A DNA stretch of 64,000 nt from the NCBI GenBank assembly GCA_014238285.1, contig JABABK010000003.1:1-64000 (forward strand). Direction: 5' to 3'. This document shows positions 17,717 to 26,170 of this stretch, one piece after another. This DNA comes from Hellea sp. Its GTDB lineage: Bacteria > Pseudomonadota > Alphaproteobacteria > Caulobacterales > Maricaulaceae. Within the stretch, counting starts at the first letter, position 1, and every line of letters starts with the position of its first letter. Position numbers and translations under genes: made by a program. Under the pieces are notes generated by a model that searched no databases, was not told the DNA's origin, and saw nothing but the letters and a program-made list of their open reading frames with translations.

Positions 17717-18111
17717 ACCCTGAAGCTCAAACAGAGGTTAACTCTCCGAGTAGCCTGCCCGCATTTCTATCCCTGTTCACCTCGACGGGCACATTGATTT
17801 GCTGCGCTTTACCGGCGCTGTTGGTAAGTATAGGCGCAGGCGCTGTTATGGCAGGGCTGATTGAAACTGTCCCGCAGATCACTTGGCTAGGTAGGAACAA
17901 AGTCTATGTCTTCGCTTTCGCCGCTCTTATGCTCGCCGCATCAGGCGTTATGCAGTGGCGCGCTCGTTCTATGCCATGCCCCACTGACCCTGTGAAAGCC
18001 AAAGCCTGTACACGGACAAGACGTGTCAGCTGGATCATCTGGTGGATCAGCGTGGCAATGTTTGCTATCGGCGCGTTCTTCGCCTTCTTTGCCAAGTATT
18101 TTTTGTTTTAA
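17713..18111 (+). CDS. MerT-like small membrane metal transporter
   Basis: Protein of 132 residues with three predicted membrane segments. The first holds vicinal Cys residues followed by Pro (TLICCALPALLVSIGAGAVM), as in MerT, and a second Cys pair lies in the loop MPCPTDPVKAKACTRTRR. MerT passes metal received from periplasmic MerP to the cytoplasm. Here the partner is the HMA protein encoded directly upstream. The regulator is CsoR rather than MerR and there is no merA, so copper is more likely than mercury; direction of transport is unknown. Confidence 0.75.
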   Translation: MNPEAQTEVNSPSSLPAFLSLFTSTGTLICCALPALLVSIGAGAVMAGLIETVPQITWLGRNKVYVFAFAALMLAASGVMQWRARSMPCPTDPVKAKACTRTRRVSWIIWWISVAMFAIGAFFAFFAKYFLF

Positions 18112-18135
18112 CCGCTTGCAATTGGAGTTAAATGC

Positions 18136-18233
18136 TTTCGTCATTACCGCCCTTGTGGCGGTAATCCGTCTTTCGGTAAATTATCTGAAATCACCGCTTA
18201 TGGATTACCGGGATTAACCCGGTAATGACGAAA
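18136..18233. repeat. Palindromic repeat element, copy 1 (98 bp)
   Basis: Ends are a perfect 14-base inverted repeat (TTTCGTCATTACCG at 18136-18149, CGGTAATGACGAAA at 18220-18233). Each end is itself part of a hairpin: TTACCGCC/GGCGGTAA on the left and TTACCGGG/CCCGGTAA on the right. It lies between converging genes. The architecture is shared with the elements at 23918 and 26064. Confidence 0.8.
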
Positions 18234-18247
18234 TTTGAAACGTCGCC

Positions 18248-20011
18248 TCAAGACGGCTTATGCACCACCAATTGCGGGAAAGGGATTTCCCATCCATTTT
18301 CGAGACAGGCATCGATGGCGCCATTGGCGATATCTGTCCGGATTTTCTCCCAGTGCTCGCCTTGGCCGAGACCAACATCGACGAGAATTTTAAAATCAAG
18401 TGATGAACTCCCAAGTTCCACAAGGCGGGTTTCGATTTCCAAAATGGAATCTGTGTCTATGCGCGCGGCCACTCTTTTGCGAACGGCCTTAGAGAGAATA
18501 CCTGGGATGACATCTGATGCGATATCTAAATGGTTATAAGACAAGCCAATAATGTGAGAGCGGCGATAACCGTCTGATAAGGTTTCGAATAAGGTATCCA
18601 AAAATTCTTGTACCGGGACGAAGTCTTCAGAGCCTCCGGGACGTTTTAGGATGACATGTTCAGGTGATTGGTTGGTAATCTCGTAATGTTTGCCGTCTCT
18701 GACAATCCATTCACCGATTTCTGTGGGGAACCAGGCTTCGCCTTCAATAACGGGCCGTGAATGCATATTGATCATCTCGCGGACTGGAAAAATCAATGAT
18801 CCGCCATTGAGCGCAGGATTCACCAATTTAGAATAAAGTGAGAGCCGCTCAATCCGGTAAGGTAGGCCGTTCACGATTGTGCGTTCACCTTCGCGGACGG
18901 AGCCCAGGTTCAGCAGGACGCGGGTTTCTTCCATCATGGTTGGCAGAGCCCGTACAAATGACCAAGAGATAGCAAGCGCCAAAAGCAGGCTCATGGCGAG
19001 CATCAGCCAATCATGACGAATGTTGAAAATCGTGATGGCGATTACAAAAGCGCCGACAATACCAATCATGGAAATCAGCATGCCGATAATACGCACTGGC
19101 GCTGACACGACCCCTGTTCGTTTCTGCCGGTAAACATTGGCTAGGCCAATGCGCAGGAATTGACAAAGGATCAAAAACCCTAAGCCGCCGCCTAGCGCGA
19201 GTATAAGGTTGGCGCCACGGTTTATCACGAAATTCCCGAAGTCTTCAGCAAAGCGCGTTAAGGTATTGCCCTTGGCGCGCTCCGCCGCATCTAGTTGCTC
19301 GGTCAGCGCATTGCCAAGGTCGATAGACTCTTGCAGGCGCGTGCCCCAATTTTCTTCATAGCCCGTGAGCCGCTGTTCCAAATACTCAGGGTATTTGACG
19401 TTCTCTAATCTAAACTGCTGGATGTGCTCCAGTGTTGCATTGGCGATCTCTTGCTTGCGATTAGTTTGTTTGGAAAGCTGGCGCAGTTGTTCCATTCGGC
19501 GGGATGGTTCGGTCGCTCTTTCTAGGGATACGATAAGGGGTTGAAAAATTGCGCCGACTTCGGTGCCTAGATCAAATTTATCTGTTTGGTTTTGCTCTTC
19601 ACCAATTTCTGTAAATTCCCGAGATAGCAGCCCCAAAACTACGATCTCGATCTCGCCCTCGGCCTGGGTTATTTCGGCTGTGAGTTTGTCTATCTCGCCC
19701 TGAAACTCTGTTTGTTCGGCCTCGTCTTCTGTTTTCTGCAATTGATCTGAAAGCTCCCCAAGGCGTGTGCGCCTGGCTTCTAAAGTTTGCCCAAGTGATA
19801 GAAGAGAGTCTTTGAGCTGAATTCGTGTGTCGAGCTCTTCGCTCGCAGCCTTTGCGTCTTGCTCGCTTGGGACGCTGGCCAATGGCATATCTGTTTCTTG
19901 GGCAAAGCTTGCAGCGGGAAGGCCGAGTAATAATAGAGTGTAGATGACAGCGCTCAGGAGCCATGAGTACACGCCACGCCGCATTTTGCTGCTAAACCGA
20001 TAATTCCCCAT
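18248..20011 (-). CDS. MscS-family mechanosensitive channel protein
   Basis: Start placed at ATG 20011, preceded by AAAGGGG; an upstream TTG at 20029 is less likely. The product is 587 residues: signal peptide ending in AASFAQ, a long periplasmic coiled-coil region (residues about 30-250), several membrane helices, then the MscS-like beta domain (ERTIVNGLPYRIERLSLYSK) and the alpha/beta C-domain ending GWEIPFPQLVVHKP, a strong family signature. The large periplasmic part is typical of big MscS relatives. The usual role is tension-gated solute release; the gating of this member is unknown. Confidence 0.85.
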   Translation of the reverse strand: MGNYRFSSKMRRGVYSWLLSAVIYTLLLLGLPAASFAQETDMPLASVPSEQDAKAASEELDTRIQLKDSLLSLGQTLEARRTRLGELSDQLQKTEDEAEQTEFQGEIDKLTAEITQAEGEIEIVVLGLLSREFTEIGEEQNQTDKFDLGTEVGAIFQPLIVSLERATEPSRRMEQLRQLSKQTNRKQEIANATLEHIQQFRLENVKYPEYLEQRLTGYEENWGTRLQESIDLGNALTEQLDAAERAKGNTLTRFAEDFGNFVINRGANLILALGGGLGFLILCQFLRIGLANVYRQKRTGVVSAPVRIIGMLISMIGIVGAFVIAITIFNIRHDWLMLAMSLLLALAISWSFVRALPTMMEETRVLLNLGSVREGERTIVNGLPYRIERLSLYSKLVNPALNGGSLIFPVREMINMHSRPVIEGEAWFPTEIGEWIVRDGKHYEITNQSPEHVILKRPGGSEDFVPVQEFLDTLFETLSDGYRRSHIIGLSYNHLDIASDVIPGILSKAVRKRVAARIDTDSILEIETRLVELGSSSLDFKILVDVGLGQGEHWEKIRTDIANGAIDACLENGWEIPFPQLVVHKPS

Positions 20012-20140
20012 ATCCGCCCCTTTTCGCAAAAGGGTAGCGAGGCAGGCCTATTTCGTCAATAGAGGCGAAAGATCACTGCATCTTAAGCAAACTGCCTTCT
20101 CTTGGAATTGTGCAGAGATCGCTTTCACCAACGGCTCTTG

Positions 20141-21370
20141 CTATTCTATAAGGCGAACACCTTCATCCGAGCGCGGTAAAAGCGGCGGGATGCCACCGGT
20201 TTCGTGATCCACATTGACAATAGTGTTCGATTTCCCGGCAAACTGGATATTATAGGCGATGAAGGATGTCGCAGGAGATTGGGACGCAATTGAATTATCA
20301 CTGGCAATGATCAGTTCCTGGGTCGGAAAATAAGCCGTGCCAACAATTCGAACGCTGGCGGAAGCGCTAATTTCACTTTTTTCTGTGGCGGCGAGAACGG
20401 ACCCTCTTTTGCGCGATGGTTTTTGCCAAAAGACCAAACCGGCCGTTTCTCCCGTATTGGGGGCTGTTAAGTCAATTTTTGCGGAATTGTCCATTTTTAG
20501 TTTTGTAGTGTCGCCATCCAGAAGGAAGGTGACACCCGTACCCGAAATTTCAGATGTGCTGGTAAAAATAAGTTCGCCAATAATATTGTAAACACCGGGG
20601 TCAAGTTTGATTTTTGCTCCGTCAAATTTTAGGCCGTTGCAAAAATTACCGGGACTCAAACTTCCAGTGCCTTTGATTGTGTCGGGCCCACAACCTGGCG
20701 GGATAGAGGGAGCCGCCAAGTTTTCATAAGGATCGTCTATCTGTGTGCATTGACTTTTGACAACGGATGCAAACCGCCCGCTGGCACCTCCTGCAGAACA
20801 AAATGACTTTGCCGCAGGCCTGCTTGATACACTGGAATATAAAGCCGATGAACTGGTCGAATTTGTTTGAACAGAACAGGACGGTGCGTTAAATTGGGCG
20901 TCATCTTTAAACTCAATAGCGCGATCGAGTTTTGGCGCTAATGCCAAAACGCAAATGACATCACTTGTCGTTAATAAGGCCGCGCTCGTCGCGGCAACAT
21001 CAATGCCTTTAAGTCCAATAATATCGGCTAAAGTGACGGGCGATGTTCCATTAGCTGACATTTCAACCTGTTGATCATCGGCCTTGGGCGTCAGTGCTAT
21101 ATCCAGCTTGCCAGCATAATTCTTTTTAAAAAATTCTATTGCAAAGGCTTCTTTTTGAACGGGCGTCAATGCATTGTTGTTTGTCGCCGCCAGAACAGCA
21201 GTGTCCAGAGCGTTTTTAATATCGGATTTTTCAGAGACAGCTGTATTGTAATCCAGCGCGTAGCTAATGGCGCCCAATAACGGTAAAGCCAGCAGTGCAA
21301 AATGAACCGCAAATTGTCCGCTTTTATCTCGGATATAGGTGTGCAGCATTTTTTTTAAACGCTTTCCCAT
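20141..21370 (-). CDS. TadG-like pilus-assembly-related exported protein
   Basis: Protein of 409 residues. The N-terminus (RDKSGQFAVHFALLALPLLG) matches the TadE/TadG-like signal-anchor region. Then come a variable beta-rich part with several Cys and the conserved segment DPGVYNIIGELIFTSTSEIS / GTGVTFLLDGD / TAGLVFWQ seen in long TadG proteins. TadG proteins are minor or accessory proteins of Flp pili. No other tad gene is nearby, so it is an isolated copy. A MalG-like or adhesive role cannot be excluded. Confidence 0.75.
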   Translation of the reverse strand: MGKRLKKMLHTYIRDKSGQFAVHFALLALPLLGAISYALDYNTAVSEKSDIKNALDTAVLAATNNNALTPVQKEAFAIEFFKKNYAGKLDIALTPKADDQQVEMSANGTSPVTLADIIGLKGIDVAATSAALLTTSDVICVLALAPKLDRAIEFKDDAQFNAPSCSVQTNSTSSSALYSSVSSRPAAKSFCSAGGASGRFASVVKSQCTQIDDPYENLAAPSIPPGCGPDTIKGTGSLSPGNFCNGLKFDGAKIKLDPGVYNIIGELIFTSTSEISGTGVTFLLDGDTTKLKMDNSAKIDLTAPNTGETAGLVFWQKPSRKRGSVLAATEKSEISASASVRIVGTAYFPTQELIIASDNSIASQSPATSFIAYNIQFAGKSNTIVNVDHETGGIPPLLPRSDEGVRLIE

Positions 21371-21487
21371 TTTCCGCGAACTCCAACCATTTCATAATAT
21401 TTGCGTCGGGGGAGTATATAATGGGTCCGCTAAACAAGCGTTCAGGATTGTAATTAACAATGTATTGATGGCAGACGCGAAGATTGT

Positions 21488-22162
21488 TTATTCTTTGGTC
21501 AATATTTGCTCAATTACATCAGGCTGATCTTCAAACGCCTTTTTCATACGCTCAATATCAGCGGCGAGTAGCTCGTCTTCTTTTAATACTTTACGAGCGC
21601 GGATAAGTTTGGCCCATTCTTCGGGCGGGCCGCCATCAGCGTGGAGGCGCTCGGCCAGTCCATCGACCATGTTTTTGATCATGGCTTGGCGGTCTTCAGG
21701 CGCCATGGTTTGGGCCTCTACCATCATGGCCTGTCTTTGTACGAACTTTTGCGCCTGCTCATATTCTGCTGTTACAGCTGGGTCATTCTCTGTGATCTCT
21801 CCCAGAGTCTCATAGGTCTGCAGGGCTTCTTCATATTGACCGACTTGCATTTGACTGCGGGCTAATAACCGCCAGCCCTTGGGGTCTTTTGAACCGGTTT
21901 GCGTGAGCCGGGTTTGAAGCTGGGTCACAAGTTCAGGTCCTGATGGGGCTTGTTGGTCAATTTGCGAAATAGGTTTTTCTGCCGGTCCTGTCAGATCAGG
22001 CCGCCCGAACTGACTATAAATTCCAATGATGGCGGCCATAGATAGGCCCGCAATCCCCGCCAGGACTGGCTTGGAAGCGGCTGTGTTGTCACCCTTTAAG
22101 AGAGGTCCAAATAAAAAGACCATGGCGCAGAGCGCGCTGACAATAAGTAATATCCAAATCAT
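21488..22162 (-). CDS. ccmI: CcmI/CycH-like cytochrome c biogenesis TPR protein
   Basis: Protein of 224 residues with two N-terminal membrane helices (IWILLIVSALCAMVFLFGPL and a second near residue 35) and a C-terminal TPR region (KGWRLLARSQMQVGQYEEAL). The end PEEWAKLIRARKVLKEDE is typical of CcmI-related proteins. CcmI presents apocytochrome c to the haem ligation complex. No other ccm gene is in the window. An AGGAG site precedes the start. It could instead be a generic TPR membrane protein. Confidence 0.65.
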   Translation of the reverse strand: MIWILLIVSALCAMVFLFGPLLKGDNTAASKPVLAGIAGLSMAAIIGIYSQFGRPDLTGPAEKPISQIDQQAPSGPELVTQLQTRLTQTGSKDPKGWRLLARSQMQVGQYEEALQTYETLGEITENDPAVTAEYEQAQKFVQRQAMMVEAQTMAPEDRQAMIKNMVDGLAERLHADGGPPEEWAKLIRARKVLKEDELLAADIERMKKAFEDQPDVIEQILTKE

Positions 22163-22223
22163 AGGTCTCCTTAACGTAAAACTCTGGGATGGAATAGGCC
22201 GGATTTCCTGCTAGAGCTATGTT

Positions 22224-23369
22224 ATGATTGATGTGCAAAAAATATTAGCCGGAATTGATGCGCTCGGTGATGAGCTAATGCAAAGAGCCGATGAAATGGA
22301 AGAGGCGCGGTTATTGCCGGCTGATTTGGCCATGAAACTAGCGCGGACTGGCGCGTTTAGATTGATCACGCCGGAATCTCTTGATGGTCCTGAATTAACC
22401 CCAACCGAATTTGTAGAGTGTCTGGAGCGAATAGCGCTCTCGAATGCCGCCGCTGCGTGGTGCGCCATGATAGCTTCGACTGCGGCGCTGAACGCAGCCT
22501 TTTTACCTAAAGATATGGCGGTTGAAATTTACGGTGACCCAGAGATTATTACAGGTGGCGTCTTTGCCCCTATGGGTAAGGCCGTAATCGAGGGTGATGA
22601 CTACCGAGTTTCAGGGCGGTGGTCGTGGGGGTCGGGCTCAGCCAATTGCACGTGGATTGCTGGCGGTTGCACGATTTGGCAAGACGGCGAAATGTTACGC
22701 CTGCCATCAGGCGCGCCGGATACGCGGATGATGATGTTTCCGGCGGATGATGTTGTCCTGCATGACACTTGGCATGTTATGGGCTTAAAGGGTACAGGGT
22801 CGGGTGATTTTGAAGTCAAAGACTGTCTTGTGCCAAAACAGCGATCCGTTTCACTGGTGTCTGATGAGCCGCGTGAAACAGGCGCTCTTTATAAGTTTCC
22901 GGTTTTTGGATTGCTGTCTTTGGGGATTGCTGGTGTTGCGCTGGGAAATGGCCGCGCGGCGATCGAGGCATTTCAAGAATTGTCCAAAACAAAGAAAGGG
23001 TTGGGTGATCGGTCGCAAATTCAATCCTCTTTAGCAGAAATGGAAGCTGATCTGCGAGCCGCTAGAGCTTATCTGTTCAGCGAAGCTGCACGGGTTTGGG
23101 AGGTCGCTAAAACTTCAGGGGCCGAAATTCCAGTTAAAGACCGGGCTGATTTAAGGTTGGCCTGTACTGACGCTGTCCGTAAATGCGCAGATATTTGCCG
23201 GAAAGCTTATGACCTTGGCGGCGGCTCAGCTCTATTTAGCAGCCATGACTTGCAGCTGCGCTTTAGGGATAGCCATGCCATCACCCAGCATATTATGATC
23301 GGCCCCGGAACCTATGAAATGGTCGGCAAAGTGCTGCTGGATAAGCCCGTCAACACGTCGATGATATAA
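22224..23369 (+). CDS. Acyl-CoA dehydrogenase-fold flavoprotein (HpaB/DszC group)
   Basis: Protein of 381 residues with the acyl-CoA dehydrogenase fold. The pattern GDDYRVSGRWSWGSGSANCT and the ending AYDLGGGSALFSSHDLQLRF RD-His segment match the type-2 (PF08028) group, which includes flavin-dependent monooxygenases such as DszC and HsaA. It probably uses reduced flavin or FAD on a hydrophobic or CoA-linked substrate. It is divergent from ccmI and has no obvious pathway partner. Confidence 0.85.
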   Translation: MIDVQKILAGIDALGDELMQRADEMEEARLLPADLAMKLARTGAFRLITPESLDGPELTPTEFVECLERIALSNAAAAWCAMIASTAALNAAFLPKDMAVEIYGDPEIITGGVFAPMGKAVIEGDDYRVSGRWSWGSGSANCTWIAGGCTIWQDGEMLRLPSGAPDTRMMMFPADDVVLHDTWHVMGLKGTGSGDFEVKDCLVPKQRSVSLVSDEPRETGALYKFPVFGLLSLGIAGVALGNGRAAIEAFQELSKTKKGLGDRSQIQSSLAEMEADLRAARAYLFSEAARVWEVAKTSGAEIPVKDRADLRLACTDAVRKCADICRKAYDLGGGSALFSSHDLQLRFRDSHAITQHIMIGPGTYEMVGKVLLDKPVNTSMI

Positions 23370-23455
23370 ACCTCCAATTTAACTGTCATTGATAGATGCA
23401 ACGGCACACCTCTTGCATTATAAAGCGTTCAAACGGGGCTTATTGGAGGATCACC

Positions 23456-23908
23456 GTGCTGAAACGTTCAGTTTTTATTTCTTTACTCCTAGGTGTAGGA
23501 GTTCTTTCAACGCCAGCTATGGCCCAATCTAGCGATGTGAGCCCGGTTCTGTTCTTGGAAAGCGGCCCGTCCGACAATCCAGAGTATCGCCGTATGGTTT
23601 TCGTCAAATATTTATCTGGCGATCAAGTGCGTGTCGGCTATAAAGCCTATAACCGCACTGAATTTGCCCAAATCCGTAATACAACACCGCAGGATATTAT
23701 CCGTCAATGCGCCGCTGGACCTGCGACGAGCTTCTCAGATATCAGAGCTTTTGAACGGGCTGATGCCCGCCGCGCCCGCAACGGACAGCCGCCTGTCGTG
23801 ACGACATTTTGCGTCAAAAATGTCAGAGGATGGGAGTCGGAAGGCAACCGTAAAAAATATCTCGACCCGATTTTTAATGGTATGCCCTACGCGGCAAGTT
23901 TGAAGTAA
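23456..23908 (+). CDS. Exported protein of unknown function
   Basis: Start chosen at GTG 23456: GGAGGA lies five bases upstream and the product then opens directly with a signal peptide (LKRSVFISLLLGVGVLSTPA, cleavage after MAQ). An ATG at 23396 would put 20 extra residues before it. The mature protein has ~125 residues with two Cys (IIRQCAAG and TTFCVKN) that may form a disulphide. I do not recognise the family. Monocistronic, followed by a palindromic repeat. Confidence 0.65.
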   Translation: MLKRSVFISLLLGVGVLSTPAMAQSSDVSPVLFLESGPSDNPEYRRMVFVKYLSGDQVRVGYKAYNRTEFAQIRNTTPQDIIRQCAAGPATSFSDIRAFERADARRARNGQPPVVTTFCVKNVRGWESEGNRKKYLDPIFNGMPYAASLK

Positions 23909-23917
23909 GCTATAGGT

Positions 23918-23989
23918 CGTTCATCCTGGACTAGATCCAGGATCTCTTGGCAGTCTTGGATAAGATACTGGCTTTCGCCAGTATGAACG
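23918..23989. repeat. Palindromic repeat element, copy 2 (72 bp)
   Basis: Outer arms CGTTCATCCTGG (23918-23929) and CCAGTATGAACG (23978-23989) are inverted with one mismatch. Each end forms its own hairpin: ATCCTGGA/TCCAGGAT on the left and ATACTGGC/GCCAGTAT on the right. Same layout as the copies at 18136 and 26064 but with a different stem sequence. Confidence 0.7.
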
Positions 23990-24024
23990 GATAGAAAATA
24001 CTCATTTCATTACAGCTTTGTAAG

Positions 24025-24063
24025 TTGACCACAGATGTAGTCGTTCGTATGACTACATCTGTA
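24025..24063 (+). promoter_or_regulatory. blaI promoter with paired BlaI-type operators
   Basis: TTGACC (24025-24030) and TATGAC (24048-24053) are spaced 17 bases, a good sigma-70-type promoter. A perfect 12-base inverted repeat, ACAGATGTAGTC (24031-24042) and GACTACATCTGT (24051-24062), fills the spacer and -10. The right arm gives TACATCTGTA (24054-24063), matching the BlaI/MecI consensus TACANNTGTA; the left arm matches in nine of ten positions. Confidence 0.85.
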
Positions 24064-24080
24064 ATCAATAAGAGGGCGAA

Positions 24081-24443
24081 ATGAAACGTATATCTCAAGC
24101 CGAACTAGATGTGATGGATGTGTTATGGGGCGAAAGCCCGATCGCGGCCAGTGATGTTGCGGCGCGGCTTTCCCAAAAAGACTGGAATATACGCACTGTT
24201 AAAACGCTCTTGTCACGGCTTGTGGAAAAAGAAGTTATATCGACCCAGCAAGACGGCCGCCGTTATCTCTACGCGCCTTTACTCTCTCAAAAAGACTATG
24301 CAAGACGTGCAGCCCGTAAACTGACCAACCGCCTATTTGGTGGCCGCGCTGCGCCGCTCGTAGCGCATTTGGCCGAAGGTGAGGGGTTGACAGAGCAGGA
24401 TATAGCCGAGCTTGAAGCCCTGATTCAGGAGCTAAAACGATGA
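24081..24443 (+). CDS. blaI: BlaI/MecI-family transcriptional repressor
   Basis: Winged-helix repressor of 120 residues with the family N-terminus ISQAELDVMDVLWGESPIAA and the recognition region RTVKTLLSRLVEKEVI. The C-terminal half provides dimerisation and the cleavage region used by the paired metalloprotease. It overlaps the M56 protease gene by four bases and has operators over its own promoter, so it should autoregulate the pair. No beta-lactamase or penicillin-binding protein gene is next to it, so its physiological target is open. Confidence 0.93.
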   Translation: MKRISQAELDVMDVLWGESPIAASDVAARLSQKDWNIRTVKTLLSRLVEKEVISTQQDGRRYLYAPLLSQKDYARRAARKLTNRLFGGRAAPLVAHLAEGEGLTEQDIAELEALIQELKR

Positions 24444-26041
24444 CCTCTGCGAGCTTTATCGAATGGGCGCTGCAAACAAGTCTGGCGGTTTCAATTCTAA
24501 TAGCGCTGGTTCTAATCGTTAGAAAACCTGTCGCTCGCATCTTGGGCGCGCAAATGGCCTATGCCCTATGGCTCTTGCCTTTACTGCGTTTGGTGATGCC
24601 CGCAATTCCTATCCTTAAGGCTAAGCCTGCACTTATCGAACCTGCAATAGTAGACAGCGCAGTTTACGCGGCAAGTGCCAGTCCTCTAATCAATCCATCC
24701 AGTCAGAATTTACCGGTTATAAATTGGGAAGTTACATTGATATCCATCTGGATTGCTGGCGCTGTATTATGGGCGGGGATTCAGATTTTTCGCCAAAACC
24801 GCTATCGGTTTGAACTGGAAAACCATAGCGCGCCTATTGATGGAAGGCTGCTGAGTTTATCAGCCGACGTCACCCAAAAGATCGGGATGAATTACCTGCC
24901 GGAGATACGATTATCCCGCGGTCAAAATGGCCCCTTAGTGACGGGCTTGTTCTATCCTGTGATCGTTTTACCGCGCGGATTTGAACAGGACTATTCGCGC
25001 GAGCAACAAGAATTGACCCTTGCCCATGAGCTATCTCATGTCAGGCGTGGGGATATTTGGGCGGCTTTGACGGCCCTGATGTTTCGCGCCCTAAACTGGC
25101 CTAACCCCTTGGTCCATATAGCGAATCAAGCCTTTCGCTCCGATCAGGAAGCGGCCTGTGATCAGACTGTATTAAAGCGCCTTGGCGACGACCCTGTCAT
25201 TAAAAATACCTATGCCCATACCCTTATTCACGCTGCCAAGTTGGCAGGTCATTCCGTCCAGCCAAGCCCCCTTGGTTTGACAATTTTTACCCCCCTAAAG
25301 GAGAGACTTATGATCTTGAAAACATCCCAGAAAAAAAGCGCGCCATTGCGTATAACTGCCAGCCTATTGGCTTTAGGCACCCTTATAGCCACGGCTCCAT
25401 TTACCGCAGTGGCAGGCCCGGATTCGTCTGAAACTCACGCGGTTGAAAAGAAAGTCATGAAATGGATCACAAATGAAGACGGCGTTGAGAGCAAACGCCA
25501 TATTGAGATCACCACCGAAAACGGTGTCACGACCGCTTATGAAATTGATGAGCTTGGTAATAAAATGCAAATTGATTTGGACACAATAGATATGCCGGAC
25601 ATGCCGCATACGTCGGGCGACCATAAAGTCCGGGTCATGGTCAAAAATATGGGCGATGGCGATATGAGCGAACTAGACCTTTCGCAATTAATTGGAGAGC
25701 ATGGCGACTTTGACATTGATATTCAGGAATTAATGGATGGCCATGACGGCGAAAGAAAAGTCATTGTCCTAAAATCTGGCGATATGGATATGTCCGAAGA
25801 TGGCGAGCGAAACGTTATCATCAGGAAAATGCATGGCGATGGACATGTCATGGCCTTTTCAAATGATGACGAATTTGAGTTTCATTCATCAGGCGAAGGC
25901 AAGGCCAAGATGATGGTCGGCGTCGCCTCTGACATGTTGGAGAACGTCAATACAGATGACATGGACCGTGCGACCCGTAAAAAGGTTGAGGAGGCACAGA
26001 AGGCGTTGAAAGAAGCGCAAGAGGCTCTCGAAGAAGAATGA
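24440..26041 (+). CDS. BlaR1-like M56 membrane metallopeptidase
   Basis: Protein of 533 residues. The N-terminal half has several membrane helices and a gluzincin zinc site, HELSH, in TLAHELSHVRRGDIW, with the downstream SDQEAACDQ that supplies the third ligand. After a further membrane helix near residue 310, the C-terminal ~200 residues are acidic and rich in Asp, Gly and Met and end in a Glu/Ala coiled-coil. There is no penicillin-binding sensor domain as in BlaR1, so this half must sense something else. Probably inactivates the BlaI-like repressor encoded upstream. Confidence 0.88.
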   Translation: MTSASFIEWALQTSLAVSILIALVLIVRKPVARILGAQMAYALWLLPLLRLVMPAIPILKAKPALIEPAIVDSAVYAASASPLINPSSQNLPVINWEVTLISIWIAGAVLWAGIQIFRQNRYRFELENHSAPIDGRLLSLSADVTQKIGMNYLPEIRLSRGQNGPLVTGLFYPVIVLPRGFEQDYSREQQELTLAHELSHVRRGDIWAALTALMFRALNWPNPLVHIANQAFRSDQEAACDQTVLKRLGDDPVIKNTYAHTLIHAAKLAGHSVQPSPLGLTIFTPLKERLMILKTSQKKSAPLRITASLLALGTLIATAPFTAVAGPDSSETHAVEKKVMKWITNEDGVESKRHIEITTENGVTTAYEIDELGNKMQIDLDTIDMPDMPHTSGDHKVRVMVKNMGDGDMSELDLSQLIGEHGDFDIDIQELMDGHDGERKVIVLKSGDMDMSEDGERNVIIRKMHGDGHVMAFSNDDEFEFHSSGEGKAKMMVGVASDMLENVNTDDMDRATRKKVEEAQKALKEAQEALEEE

Positions 26042-26063
26042 GAAACTCAATTAATTCCTAAAC

Positions 26064-26139
26064 TGTCATCCCGGACTTGATCCGGGATCTTAAATTTTAC
26101 TTCAATAGTAAATATCCCGGATCAAGTCCGGGATGACAG
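26064..26139. repeat. Palindromic repeat element, copy 3 (76 bp)
   Basis: Perfect 26-base inverted repeat (26064-26089 and 26114-26139) around a 24-base AT-rich spacer. Each arm contains its own hairpin, ATCCCGGA/TCCGGGAT. The arm core GTCATCCCGGACTTGATCC is a sequence I associate with abundant intergenic repeats in many alphaproteobacteria. It lies between converging genes and may also act as a bidirectional transcription stop. Confidence 0.88.
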
Positions 26140-26170
26140 ATATTGTTTCTTATGTGTTAAAACGTGTTGT

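Noticed and set aside
17192..18111. Calling the HMA/MerT-like pair a mercury resistance operon
   Set aside because: Regulator is CsoR with a Cu(I) ligand set; no merR, merA or merC gene is present.
24081..26041. Reading the BlaI/M56 pair as a beta-lactam resistance locus
   Set aside because: No beta-lactamase or PBP gene is adjacent and the M56 protein lacks the penicillin-binding sensor domain.
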